NCBI RefSeq assembly: GCF_000002985.6 | Contig: NC_003284.9 | Span: forward strand, 13,950,001 to 14,014,000 | DNA length: 64,000 bases | Source of the DNA: Caenorhabditis elegans | Taxonomy: Eukaryota; Nematoda; Chromadorea; Rhabditida; Rhabditidae | Direction: 5' to 3' | Shown: in pieces, positions 49,126 through 62,100 of the stretch | How the letters are laid out: every line of letters starts with the position of its first letter | Numbering within the stretch: the stretch's first letter is position 1 | Notes under the pieces: generated by a model | The model's input: the letters and a program-made list of their open reading frames with translations, nothing else | What the model was told of the DNA's origin: nothing | Database searches by the model: none | Position numbers and translations under genes: made by a program

Positions 49126-49560
49126 ACACACAAATCAAAAAAAAACATTCCATAATTCTTTCTTTTCGCTGCTTTATTTGCCATTTTGCAACTTGTGTTC
49201 ATACTATGTATACGATTTCCCCATCACAACAATGATTTCTCATATCTCATGATTTCCCTTCCACCATTGTCACTGAAATTTTTCGATTGTCGCACCCCCG
49301 CCCACTCGCCACGTAATACCCGGATTTTATTAATAAAATATTGATTTATTGAATGAATCTAGTTGGTTTTTTTTTTGAAATTCTGTGAGCACATTTCTGT
49401 GAGTATATATGAATAATTACAAAAAAGACAAACTAATTTCAGATTCCATAGAGAAAATAAGATTACGAAAAAGCTCTTTTGCTCGGAACTTTTTGGAAAT
49501 ACAAAAAAGTGGAATGAATATTTGAGATAACAATAGTTTTAACGCATGTTGTTACATTAT

Positions 49561-50078
49561 TAAAGGTGGAGTACCGAAATTTGGGAAATTTTTTTAAATT
49601 ACTCCAAATTTTCCCTAATTCCGAATATCTAAATGAAAAAATTCAAAAAAATTTCGCTGATTTTATATTTGAGCTTGAAATCGCGACTTCTTTTTCGTCC
49701 CCATCAGCTTTTTCAAATCCGCGCCGAAATAAATTATCCTTGGAGCGCGTTTGCCTCATTTAATTTTATGCATATTTTTAATTAGTTTTCAGCTATTTTC
49801 GTTCATTTGTTTTGAAAAATATATTCTTTCCTGCGAATTGAACACTTTATTATCAAAAAATGAACGAAAATAGCTGAAAAACTGAAAAAGAAAGTAAAAA
49901 TATAAGGAGAAAATTAAATGAGGCAAAAGCGCTCCAAGGATAATTTATTTTGGCGCAAATTTGAAAAAGCTCATGGGGACGCAAATGAAAATTGCGATTT
50001 TAAGCCCAAATACGAAATCAGGGGAACATTTGGAGCCATTCAAAAATATTTCCCAGATATCGGTACTCCGCCTATAAG
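49561..50078. mobile_element. MITE family C, large palindromic copy
   Basis: The left end AAAGGTGGAGTACCGAAATT and right end ATATCGGTACTCCGCCTATA are inverted repeats. The interior is palindromic too: the left arm reads AAATTATCCTTGGAGCGCGTTTGCCTCATTT and the right arm carries its complement. Confidence 0.8.
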
Positions 50079-51074
50079 GTATGTTTTTTAAAGACGTTAC
50101 ACTGTGGAAAAATTGTTCTTTAAGAGCAATAGCCAACTTTGAATAGTTTCAAATAAAATGTTTCTTTAGATTTTCAACTCAAAAATTTTCGACGATACGT
50201 TCCATTTTGCAAAATAATGTTTCGTCGTATTACTCACATTTCCTCCAAAATTGAAAATGAATTTAACATGTAGTCAATATGACCAACAAACTACTTTGTC
50301 TATTTTCTCCTCAACGTTAAATTCAATCTGTACAATCTTTCCTTATCAAATACACAACCACCTTTGATCACTCTCCTACTCTTTTTCTCTCTTGAAAATT
50401 TACTTTGACTACGTGTGTTCCGAAGACTACAAACCATAGATTCTCTTCTCTAGCATTCTCTAGCCCCATTTGACCATACTGGCGAACCTACTTTGGTCTG
50501 GTGCGAGAGCGTATAGCAACTGGTATAAAAGGCTACGCAGCCCTAGACTTATTTTCATTTCGTTGCATATCGATCGATAGGAACGGATCCACGTTGCCTG
50601 CGTAGCCTGCGTACATTAATCCCTTGGCGGTCACATCTCGCCCTTCATCTCATGCACCTTCCCCTTTTCTTGTTCTATCCAGGTCATCCCAATTTCTGTT
50701 TCTCTCCAAAGTTGGAATGAATAGACGCAACTATTTGTGAAATCAACAAGTAGATAGTTTTATTTTTCAGCTTTAAATTAAGTAAAAACTAAAACATTAA
50801 AACTACCGTTACTTATAGAGTTGGATTTATTTTTTCTATTTGCCTTTTTAAACACTTCCACTAAATTTGAAAATTGAAGCTTTTTTTTTAAATTTATTTT
50901 TAAGATTCTGATATAAACAGTTGTTTTGAGATGATTCGTTTATTATACAGTTTTTAGTAGAAATATAAATGTACGTTTTTTTCGACTAATTTGTTTCTTT
51001 CTATTTGAAGCAACGTCTTTCAAAATATTGAGATGTTAGCTTTACGTTTTTAGAATTAAAATAAGGACTCTTTT

Positions 51075-51250
51075 TCACGTGGTGTCATGCTTTCCCATCG
51101 CGGTTTGATCTACAAAAAAGCGGGAAATTGTTTCCCAATAAAATGCGACGTCAGCAACTTTGTGAAATCACTTGAGAAGTCTGTTTCTAAATTCCCGCAA
51201 TTCTTGTAGATCTGCGTAGATCAAACCGGAATGGGACACTCTGACACAAC
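51075..51250. mobile_element. Foldback repeat (GTAGATCAAACCG family)
   Basis: The left CCCATCGCGGTTTGATCTAC and right GTAGATCAAACCGGAATGGG arms are inverted. A fragment of the same family (GTAGATCAAACCGTAATGGG) lies in intron 1 of the cytochrome b5 gene near 52390. This is a very common C. elegans dispersed repeat. Confidence 0.75.
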
Positions 51251-51924
51251 GTTTTTTTGACAATAATGAAGTATGACAATTTGAATCGACTAGTCAACAG
51301 TCTGAAACCACTACAAACCGAACAAAACTGCAGGTGTTTTTTTTAAATTCAACTTTCAAAAAATATGAATTCTTGAATAATTGTCTGTGATCCGCAGGAA
51401 TCCCCCGAATTCCTGAAGAACGGATTGACTAAGTAACTAACTAACTAAGTAAGTAAGTAAGTAAGTTCATCATTTTTCATAGAATCTCTACTTTTAAACG
51501 TTTTGGTTATTATACACATGTTTCGAAATCACAAAACTAACATTTCCAAAGTGTTCCCAAAATGTGCTTTATGCTCATGTTCTGTTGTCATGACATCAGG
51601 TTAGAGTATAGTCTCATTGCCTATTGATCATCGCGAGGCCACCCTCCCAGGCACACTACTCCTTTTGCCCAATTCTCTCGTCCATTTCTTCTCCGCCGTT
51701 ATTATTTGTTTGTTCAAATTGTCTCTCTGCTCTCTTTCCCATGTTTCTCTATTTCTCCTTTCAACTTGGTCAGCTATTTTTCTCTCTTCATCCTTGACAC
51801 AATTGCTGCTGTCTTTTCTGTCTTGTATTGCAGGCCTGTATTTTAATAACATAATTTAATATGTTTTTTATTGCCATACTTCTCATATCTATATATTTTT
51901 TAATAACACGAAATGATTTTCAGA

Positions 51925-52923
51925 ATGGCCGATCTTAAGCAAATCACCCTTAAGGAAATTGCCGAGCACAACACAAACAAATCAGCATGGCTTGTAATTG
52001 GAAACAAGGTGTTTGATGTGACCAAGTTCTTGGACGAGGTAAGATTATGTTCTGATATTTAGAAATCCGTACTCGAAGCACGTAGGCAGACATAAACCAC
52101 ACTTTACGGTACGAATAACACAAACGCAGATTCATTGTTGATCAATAGAAAGAAATTGACATCTATGAAAAATGAAAAGGAATTAAATTTTTTCTCTGCA
52201 ATTGATAGGATTTCTTGCTCAAAAATTTTTAGCATCAACTTTATCAAAAATAGCCGTTACCGTCTCTTTCAAATATGTATTCTTATTTTATCGTTAAAAC
52301 AAAATTTACTGTTTGATACAATCAAAACCATGACGATTAAGATATCGAAATACTTGAAAACAAATAGGGGCAAAAATTCCCGAATTTTTTGTAGATCAAA
52401 CCGTAATGGGACAGGCTGGCACCACGTGGCGCATCAAAACTAAAAATTAATAATGTTTTTTTTTCAGCATCCGGGAGGTTGCGAGGTCCTTCTTGAGCAG
52501 GCTGGAAGTGATGGAACTGAGGCATTCGAGGATGTTGGGCACTCCACTGACGCTAGGCATATGAAGGACGAGTATTTGATCGGAGAAGTCGTTGCAGTAA
52601 GTTTTTGCCTTTTTTGCTTATAATTTTCATTCATTTGTTTTGTGTTCCAGTCTGAGAGAAAAACCTACTCGTATGACAAGAAGCAATGGAAGTCTACCAC
52701 CGAACAGGATAACAAGCAGAGAGGAGGGTAAGTAGGGTTATACTTTTATTTTGAATTTGAACTTTTTTAAAAATGATTTTAAAAGTTAACTTTTGACTAA
52801 ACGCTGCATCTCAGCTCAGAATAATAATATTTTTTCAGAGAGTCAATGCAAACCGACAACATTGTTTACTTCGCCCTTCTTGCTGTCATTGTTGCTCTTG
52901 TTTATTATCTTATCGCTGCGTAA
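51925..52923 (+). CDS. cytb-5.1: Cytochrome b5, tail-anchored
   Basis: Exons 51925-52038, 52468-52596, 52651-52727 and 52839-52923 give 134 residues, the usual length for microsomal b5. The heme-binding core has both axial histidines: H39 in HPGG, which starts exon 2, and H63 in DVGHS. The C-terminal segment [20 protein letters not shown] is a tail anchor for the ER membrane. The protein passes electrons from NADH-b5 reductase to desaturases, hydroxylases and P450s. The ATG lies one base after a TTTTCAG acceptor, consistent with trans-splicing. The family is certain; the symbol follows from X linkage with alg-1 and is less sure. Confidence 0.9.
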
Positions 52924-53104
52924 TCACTGTTGATCCACTATTTTCGCCATGATTTTGAAAACTGGGGCATTATCTTACTTAAAAAAAACTGATTTTTTTT
53001 TCATTGTTATCCAATAAATGTCATTTTGTGATTTTATTATCGAAAATAAATACATCACTGTGATTAACATATGTACACTGAAAAGGGACTTTAATATTTT
53101 GTTT

Positions 53105-56100
53105 TCATTTCGATCGAAATGATAATGATTGAATGGAAGCTGGTGTTGAAGAGGACGTTTTTGACGATGGAGGTATGTTTGGAACTTCGTGGGTTACTGG
53201 ATCATTGATCCAAAGATTCTGAAATTAAACAGCTTTTATGTTAGCTAACTTGGAATTAGTTACTGTGGAAATATCTTTCCTCCAAAGCAACACTGCTTCG
53301 TCGGCGCCAAACTCTCCAGAGCAGGTAAGAATGTGGTGCTCGCTGAAAAAAATTTCTTGGATATGCCATAAGTTCCTTGTCATGAAGTGAGTGAATGTTG
53401 CGTGAACGAAAAAAAATCTTGAAGTCGTTTATATTTTTCTATAACACTTACTTAGTTAACTAATTAACTAAGTTAGTAAAAACATTACCCAATATTTAGC
53501 TTCAATTTCTCAATTCAATTTTGTAAAAAAATCGCTTTAACAATTGTTGAAAAAAAAACTTTGTTCACAAATTGCGTCATTCCAACTGTGTGAACTCTTG
53601 AAACTTTGCTCACCCGCTAGAAATTATCTTTCTGACGGAAGTCTCCGATATTTTCAATTTCATGAACAAGGACAACCTGACGCTGGAGACCCTGCAAAAA
53701 AAACCATGTTACTCTCTTATTGATAGTACATTATAATGAGGCCATACACTGCACTGTCCTCTACATCGTTCGATGTTTCTTTATCAGCACTTTCTGAAAA
53801 CAAAAAGCGATCATTAAACTGTGCGGTAAAATATTGAGATGTACCTGGGACTGGGACAATGTACGGATCATCAAATGTTAAATCTTTCCGCTGAAGATTA
53901 AGTTGTTTTGATGGAGTGGCTGAAACTATGCCGGATGCTTTAATTTCTTGTCAATACGAATTCAATATTTAAATTCCAAACTAACCAAATCGTTTATGAG
54001 ACGTTATTGCAACTCTTCTTCTTGATCGTTCTTCATCCGAGTATAGCTCAAAAGTGTCGTCATATTCCATTGAAGTACAACTGGAATTCGTTGAACTGAA
54101 GAATCTGCAATTACAAAATGAATTTGGTCAGAAGTTTTTGAATAAAAACCTATTGTCCCTGAATCTCGGAGAATCTTTTTCTTTCTTCACTGACAGAAAG
54201 TTTTCATCGCATTTTTCAATTAACTCATTGGGCTCGGAGCTGAAAACAGAAACCGCCGAATCCGCACTAAATCCCTTTTTCATGGGAGATCTCAAAGTTT
54301 TCGATGAAGAGCTGTTTAATCTGCTGAAAAATAGTTGTGTTTTCTAATTTTTTGTATGGTTTTACCTGTATGTGCTGCCCGGAAAATCTACATCTTCTGG
54401 ATTTTGTTGGAATGAAGCAACTGGAACTATAATGTTTCAGAATTATGTTTTGCAATAGAATTTCTCACTGCTATATTGGTGTGTTTCTCTGTCTATGGAA
54501 ATGCTAACCCGACTTGCGCGCTTTTCAGCACAAAAGATTGGTACAGTTTCATTATCATCACTTTCATCATTATTCTCAATAAGAGAACCGAGTCTTTGAG
54601 ATCTTGCAGACGATCCACGCCGACTCGGCCGTTTTTCACCAGGAAATCTGAAAGAAAACACTGTAAATTTAAATTTGAAATTAAAATCAAAACCTTTTCA
54701 GCTTATATTTTACTTCCTCCTTTCCTGTTTCATTTTCAACGTTATAAATAAAAACGTATCCATCAGAAGTGCCCAACCATAACGTTTCATCATTAAACAG
54801 CATTGATTCTACATAGTTACTATTTTCTGTGTCTGATAGTGATGGTTTTCTGAAAAACTTTCCAATATTCATTGTTATTGACAACTGAAATAACCGTGTT
54901 TTGTGGTCGAAAGAAATATCATACAACAAATTGCAGGCGGTGTCATGCCATAGTTGAATTAATGTTGAGTGGTTGGTAGTTAGAAAAATACCAAACGGTG
55001 ATTCGGTCATACAGGTGATCTGAGAAGGCGATAGATTTTTTTTTCATTGGTCCGATTATTGAATATATTTTGAAAAGTGGGGTACCGAAATCTGGGAAAT
55101 ATTTTAAAATGACTCCAAGTTTTCCCATGATTCCGAATAATTAAGCAAGCGCGCTCCAACGATAATTTATTTCGGCACGCATTTGAAAAAGCTCGTGGGT
55201 GCACAAATGAAAATCGCGATTTTAAGCTCAAATATAAAATCAAGGAAATTCGGAATCAGGGGAAAATTTGGAGTCAATTAAAAATATTTCTCAGATTTCG
55301 GTACCCCACCTTTAACTACACTGGCAACAGAAATTATGAGTATAAAAACTTTTTTGATTTGATTAGGTTTTCAGTTTTTGTGTTTTTTTAAGTTCAATGA
55401 GTTCATCTCATTTATATTTTCACGTGAACTCACTTTATCAAAATAAATCACACCCGATCCAACATTAGACGATGCCACATGGGTGGTCGATAGCGTCGTC
55501 AAAGATTGAGCATCGAGGGTTATTAACTTGCAAGCAGTTGCTACAACCAATGTATCGTCATGAATAACAGCGTTTGTCAACGGAGAGGAACTGAGTGGCA
55601 TGTGCCACATTTGGACACTGGTTGGCCAACGCTCTCCAGCGTTTTCAAAGACTGTGAGAATACCATTGGCGAGCCCAGCAAACAGAGTGTTCTCTTGGTG
55701 AATAAGAAAAGTTGCCACGTCGGGAAGTTTGAGCTCCCATAAAATGCTCCTACAATTTTTTGATCGAAAATAATGGTTAATCACAATTTTTATTAAATAG
55801 TAATTATACACTAGTATTTGCAATAAATTAAGTTAACATACCACTCATTTTCACTGTTTACGTGTGCTGCAATTAAATACCCTGATATCAAGCTCACATA
55901 GGCCATATCTTTCCGTACCATGCAAATTGACATTACACGACAGTCGAACTAAACACATCATCATATATAATATAGAGAAACTCTCATAGAATGACTTACT
56001 TCAACATCAATATTCTTCATACATGCTTTGTCCTTGACTACTTTAATTCCAGCAATTTTCCCCATTAAATGATGACCGGAAACTATGAATCCTAAACATT

Positions 56101-59100
56101 AGTCTTTGAATTTTGCTTCAGCTGTGATATCTTACCAGTGTTTGGAGTGAATGTGTCGATGAATATATTTGAGATTAGCTTTTCATTAGTCAAATTATTA
56201 GCAATGCTTTTCTGCAAATTGTATAATTGCGAGGGGATGGTTAATAAGAACTTGGGCTGGCATATCGGGCGTCCGGTCGTCCGGTTTTGATAATTTCGAA
56301 AATTTCCCAATTCACTACGGCCGACAGTTTTTGAGTTTAGTTACTCATTATAAAGTTATTTGAGGGGCGAGTAGCTCATTCGGTAGGGGTGGCCGCTAGC
56401 AATCTGGAGGTCACGAGTTCAAGTCCGGCCTCACCCCCTAGGTTCACCCAGCCTCTATTGAGAGGTGGAGCAATCCACGACTATTTTATCGGCCACAGTC
56501 CCCGGCTAGGACGAGGCTTAAATTATAGCCCAGTGGGATCACCACCAGGCAGTGTAGCTGACTCCCAGATCCGCAGTGCATAGCGCTTGAAGAACGGATT
56601 GTCATTTAATCCTTTTTAAAAAAATAGTGAGTTGCCAAATTCGAATCGGCCGCCGTGAAAACCTACCCATAGAAAAATTTTCAAAGTTCCAAAAACCGAT
56701 ATGCCAGCCCTAATCAAAACTGAATAACAAACCACAAATTCATTAGCTCGCCTCATTTTCTTCTCTAATCGTTCTGCCAGCAAATTTACGTATTGAAGTT
56801 GCATATTTTTCAATTCAATTCTTGTTGGCAAATTGGGTATCCGGAATGCCATCTAAAATTTCTAGTTAGAAGTAGTTCAAATGTATATAATTTACATTAA
56901 CTATTGCCTCTTCGTCAAATGCCAACTTTGTTGCTGCTTTGGATACTCTCATAATCCCAATAGCGTCACCTCTACTGATGATCTCTTCTTCATGCTTTCC
57001 AATAAGCACAATTGCAAAACGAAAGAGCACTTTTGGGCCTTCTAATAAAAAGCAGTCCCAAATTCTGAGCAAAGTCTGAAATATATTTATTATGGAACTA
57101 TTCACAACTTCTTTGAGAATGACTAACGTTAAATGGAACAGCATCAAAAAACAATGAAATGAACCAGTTCAATGTAAAACTTGCGACGTCAATATCCAAA
57201 CTCTTGAGATGTTTCATAATTTTAGGATGTTGAACTTCAAGTAGACCTTTCAAAACTTCTTGATCAGCCTGTGCACCGGTAAGGTTGCTATCGAAATAGG
57301 TTTTGTCAAAGTATCGCTCGGTGACCGCAATTAGAAACCAAAACGCATCTTCAGGGCCAACGAACAGAAGAGCAGTAGCCGCAAGAAAGTTCATTCCTTG
57401 GCAATATCCGATTTGGGAGTTGTGGAGGCAAAATGCGTGAAGGACTTGTAAGAGTTGGGTTACCTATATGGACATAGCTATTTTTACATAGACAAAATTA
57501 ACATTGAAAAAAGGAGTATCTGTAGCTCCAAAAAATGTATTCTCACCCCTTTACTGTTTGCACTCATGAAATGCACGTTATTCGGCATTGTTCTTAATAA
57601 ATCCAAATTTATTTGCTTTTGATGCACGTCCGAGTACTGCAATTGTCTGTATATAAAAACGTAATCACTTCTGATATCTTACTGTTTTCTCATCTTCACC
57701 ACCTTGAATGTTACACAGATTTCTGTAGTAGTACTTTCCATAAACATTTTTCAAATCTTCAACTTGCTGATTGATTAGAATCTTCCACACTGTAGCTCTC
57801 AGAGAATTTGGAATACCTTTTCGGCACATTATTTTAGTTTCTGGCTGAAAATTGATGTTGATTTGAGAATCAAAACTTCTCTAATCCACACCGTTAGATC
57901 AATAAAGTCATTTTCTTCCAAAAACCTCTTCCAATTGTACTTGTGCTCACTAGCAGATTTCGAACGATTTGCATAAAAATGGTTGAGTTTAGTTGCCATA
58001 TAATGTAGAGCATTTGGTTCTTCCTTGAAACTGATACGGAAACCAAATGAGTCTACGTAAATCCCTTGTAGGAGACTTTGTAAGGTTGGTAGACTAGGGT
58101 CATGTTGACGAGCTTCTGCCATTAGTTGAATGAGGCGAGACTTGTGCTGAACAGATAGAGATTTTGTAGATTTCATTAATTTCACTAGGGCTCCCAGCCA
58201 GCTAACCGAGGCGCAAAATGCGGGCCTCACGCCGACGCCGCGCGCCGCTGTGTGTATGCAATAAAGTGCGAACGGTAGTTATTTGGAGCGGCCGACACTT
58301 TTGGGGTTCCGCAGCTTGGCGTTAAATGAGTAGCTTGGTGTGTGCGCAACGTAATGCGAAGAGGTGGTTGTTTGGGAACGGCCGACACGTTCGGGTTTCC
58401 GCGCCGCACTGTACATTCGGATACATGCAGCTTGAGTGACGCCGTAAGGCCGGCGCGGCGATTGCTGATGCCGGCAGAGTTCATGGGAGCCCTAAATTTG
58501 GCTATATCGCGCGTAGCACTAATGTTTGTTTAAATACTCCAAATTTGCATTTTCTAGCGTTTGAAAAACCTTATTGATGTAAATTTCTAGTTCACAATTG
58601 TAGAATCCTTTAAAAAAATAAACTAACTGTTTCTCCTCCTAACAACTTCACCGACATTACATCCATTGCTGTGTTGTCATGTAGTGGTATTCGAATAGTT
58701 GATTGAATCGCATAGACATAATCACAACGCAAAAGTTGAAGTTCTTCTGTCAACCGCTTGTTTTCTCTATGAGATCTCAACGTTTAGTAGAATAATTTTA
58801 AAGTCGGATGTTAAGTTACTTTCTATTCCCGCTACTTTGCATAGTGAGAATTTCACATTTGGCGCTCATCCTCAAAATCTCAGAGTTTAGGAATTTGTTT
58901 TGTGCGGATAAGGTATCCCGGTCGGTGCCATTTGTAGAGTCGGCTCTTTTTCTGGAAGAGGTACATTTCAGAACACTGAATAATCATACAACTATGTTCT
59001 AAATGTTCCAAAAATAGATCATTGCTTGAAAACAAAAAAACTAGTTTATATTTTTTTTTTGTTTCATAAACCAAACAGTCATGTGAAATCTTGTTTTTTT

Positions 59101-62100
59101 TTAACTAGATTTCTGATTTCAGATCACACTTAAAACATTAATGTTCATAGTCAGAAGGTAGTTTCTTCTGAGTCATCGTGATAATAGTCAGTTTGTAGCC
59201 AATTATGACCACAACTTTTCCAGCGTAAATGACGTTTTCTTAAGTGATACTAAAGGTTTAATATACGATGATTACACTAGATGGTCGTATACGATGATTA
59301 CACTAGATGGAAGTCCGGTGATTTCCTATTTGCAAAGTATACAACAAAAATGCAACTCTACATTTTTCTGATTCTTGCTATTATTTTCATTTCTTCGCAA
59401 TCTGCTATTCTGAGCCCTAATTGGCATTACGATAATTATTGAAACTTGATGGTTGGTAATCAATACAATGGCTTCTACCCTGGACCTTGCGTTGGACCCG
59501 AATGCCCATGGGGCAAATAATTCACGCATATAGCTTATGTACATAATGTGTATTAACAATTTAATAAAAACTATTCAAAATTCTCGCTGTTTTCTTTCTT
59601 TTTGGTGGCGAGAAGACTTCGCACTCTTGCCAACCTCACGGATGTGCTAGCAGCAACATTAGTTATTTCTCTCTCCTCTCCAACCTCAGCAACTGGGCAA
59701 ACGTGAGCGTTCGTGGTGTAATGCACAGGTAAACCGCGTCATGCGAGCAACTGGTGAATAACGAACGAACAGCCGCTAACACGCGAATATCTGGTCAATT
59801 ATTGACGAAAAACCGCAAACATGCGAAAAAATTTTTTCAAAAATTTTTTCAGGTTTCTCGTGTCGCTTCCCTCGATGTTCACCCAACAATTGAACTTAAA
59901 AGTGCTTTTGAGAATTCTCCACTCATACATCTTCCTGTTGGAGCCTCGCTGGTCGTCTCAAAGTTCAAGTGAAGGAAGAATCAGTTGGCATTAATTTTCG
60001 ATTTTTTTTTTCCAAATTTTTTTTTTTATAAAATAAAAATTTGTATGAACTATCAATTGTTATTAATGAACCGCAAATTTCAAATATATGGTGAATAACG
60101 GGGTGGCAGCTAGCTGGGCATTCGCAGCGTCCTCATCATTCACCGGTCCGTTTTTCGCCAGTTTTTCATCGAATAGCGGCCCGCGCCTTCACCGAAGCCA
60201 TGTACCGTTTTCGCGAAATAGCGGCCCGTCACCCGACGAATATTCGCATGTCGCGGTTTACCTGTGATGGTCAGCATGGATGCCTTCCAAGCATTCGACG
60301 GGGGTTCGATTCCCCCCGAACGCAGAATTTTTTTATTTTTATTTTATTTTATGAATACCTCATTTGGTCAATGTGCAAAGTCATTGCATTCATTTCGTGC
60401 TTCATATCCTCAATCTTCTTCTTTTGATTGTTTGTTATTTCCCTCAATAGATCCAATTCCTCGCTTTCGGCTCTGAAAACTTAATCTTGCTTTAAAATTT
60501 ACTTCCTACGTCATACCTTTCACTTTCACTACAAGTGTCCACTTTGCTCTGATTAGTCGATGTTGGAGTTGTCATATCGGTACATGAAGGAAAATTGTGA
60601 AATTTCTCGTTTGTCAACCACTGAGTCACCCAGTCATCCATCTCCTCGTCTGGCAAATAGCCTTCCTGAAATGTAGTTTTTGTTGGGAAATATGTAGTTT
60701 CAATCTTGAAAAAAAATCTTGAGAAAAAAAAACAAACCGCAATATCTGGTGGAGGCATGATGAAATTTCTAGTCGTGACCAAGTTCTGTGCAGGCACCGA
60801 GTCTGCAATAACATTTTGCTAAAGACCCTAAAAAGGTTCTCAGGGTTTACGTTTTCTGAATGGTATATGCTGGTCTGTAGCGGCGGTTGTTGACTCTTGG
60901 TCCTGCAAAATTACAAAAATCATACCGAGTAAACGAGTACAACTAAAGTCAAACTTAAATAAAGTAGAAGCACAACTTCAATAAAGCTGGATTACATTTT
61001 TGATGATTACTTAAACATTTTTCGCGGTAAAAAACTTATATTTGATACGTAAAATTTACAAAGATTTGCCAAAAAATATCAGGATTCTTAATTTCAAACC
61101 CTGAAATAAGAAACTTCAACTCACCGGCAGGCTGGAGGCTTTTTTGATTTTCCTATGAGTCATCATTTGATATTTGGTCCTCTCAGCTTCTGAATACCGA
61201 TTACAGAACGTGTGCAACCAGGCACGACACGACTCTTCGTTGTCTGCCTCGAATTCGATGCTTCTGCCAGAGACGCTGAAATAATGGAGCAAGCGTATTT
61301 GTATTTGAACAGGACACAGTACGTGCGTGTGGATACTTTCTACTACCACGCGGCGGATACTAACGGATTTCCTTTGTTCCCTTTGTTTCAGTTCTCGGTT
61401 CGTGCGTATTGTTTTTATTTGCCATCAGTCATATGGCATATGGCAACGATTATTGCGCAATAAAAAGTGGATATAAAAGGATATGATTTTCACAAAATTT
61501 GAAAACATTCGTGCAGGTTTCCATTTAAAAATTATGCTGAACCAGGTTCAGGGCACAGAGAACGATCGACTGCGCAGGCTGAAAGTTCATAAGAAGTTTA
61601 CATGAACAGTTCGCTAAAACTGCACAGAATAGAAAAAAACACACTTTTTTGGGATGTTTGGAAATAGTTCCCAGAAGGTCATAATCTTATTGTTCAGAAT
61701 TAATAACAATTAAACTTTGAATCTACATGCATGTATTATGATCCAAAATGACCGAATATTATAATAAAACACTCTAAAAATTTTTAGATTTTCTAAAAAT
61801 TCCAGCCAAACTTTGGCAAAGTGCTAAAAATTTGAAAAAGCTTTTGACGAAATCCGAAGCAATGTCGCATGTTCCGACCCCTACAATGTTTTAATACAAA
61901 TAATAAAAGCAAAATTACAGTATTAAAAATGTAGAAAAACAATTTTCTTTGGTCGATTTCCAAAATTATGAGTGGAAAAAAACTGAGTAACTGTCACTTT
62001 TTGACAGTAACTAAAAACTTTTCAAAATTTTTTTTGAAGAGTTTTATTATTATATTTGATCATTTAAGATATTTTTCAAAATTAAAGTACCCATAATCTA

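Larger units (their letters stand above)
49126..51924. other. Intergenic region before cytochrome b5 gene
   Basis: The 3' end of CCDC93-like gene B has AATAAA near 49333. A MITE lies at 49561-50078 and a foldback at 51075-51250. At 50521-50533 a strong TATA-box match (TATAAAAGG) sits in a GC-richer patch ending near 50640, with no gene called downstream of it for 1.3 kb. A (GTAA)n tract lies near 51440-51465. 51640-51830 is pyrimidine-rich, a likely cytochrome b5 gene promoter. Confidence 0.5.

Noticed and set aside
61738..62075. Possible extra MITE in PH-TBC intron 2
   Set aside because: The interior matches family D and is partly inverted, but I could not define termini, so it is mentioned only under the family D copy.
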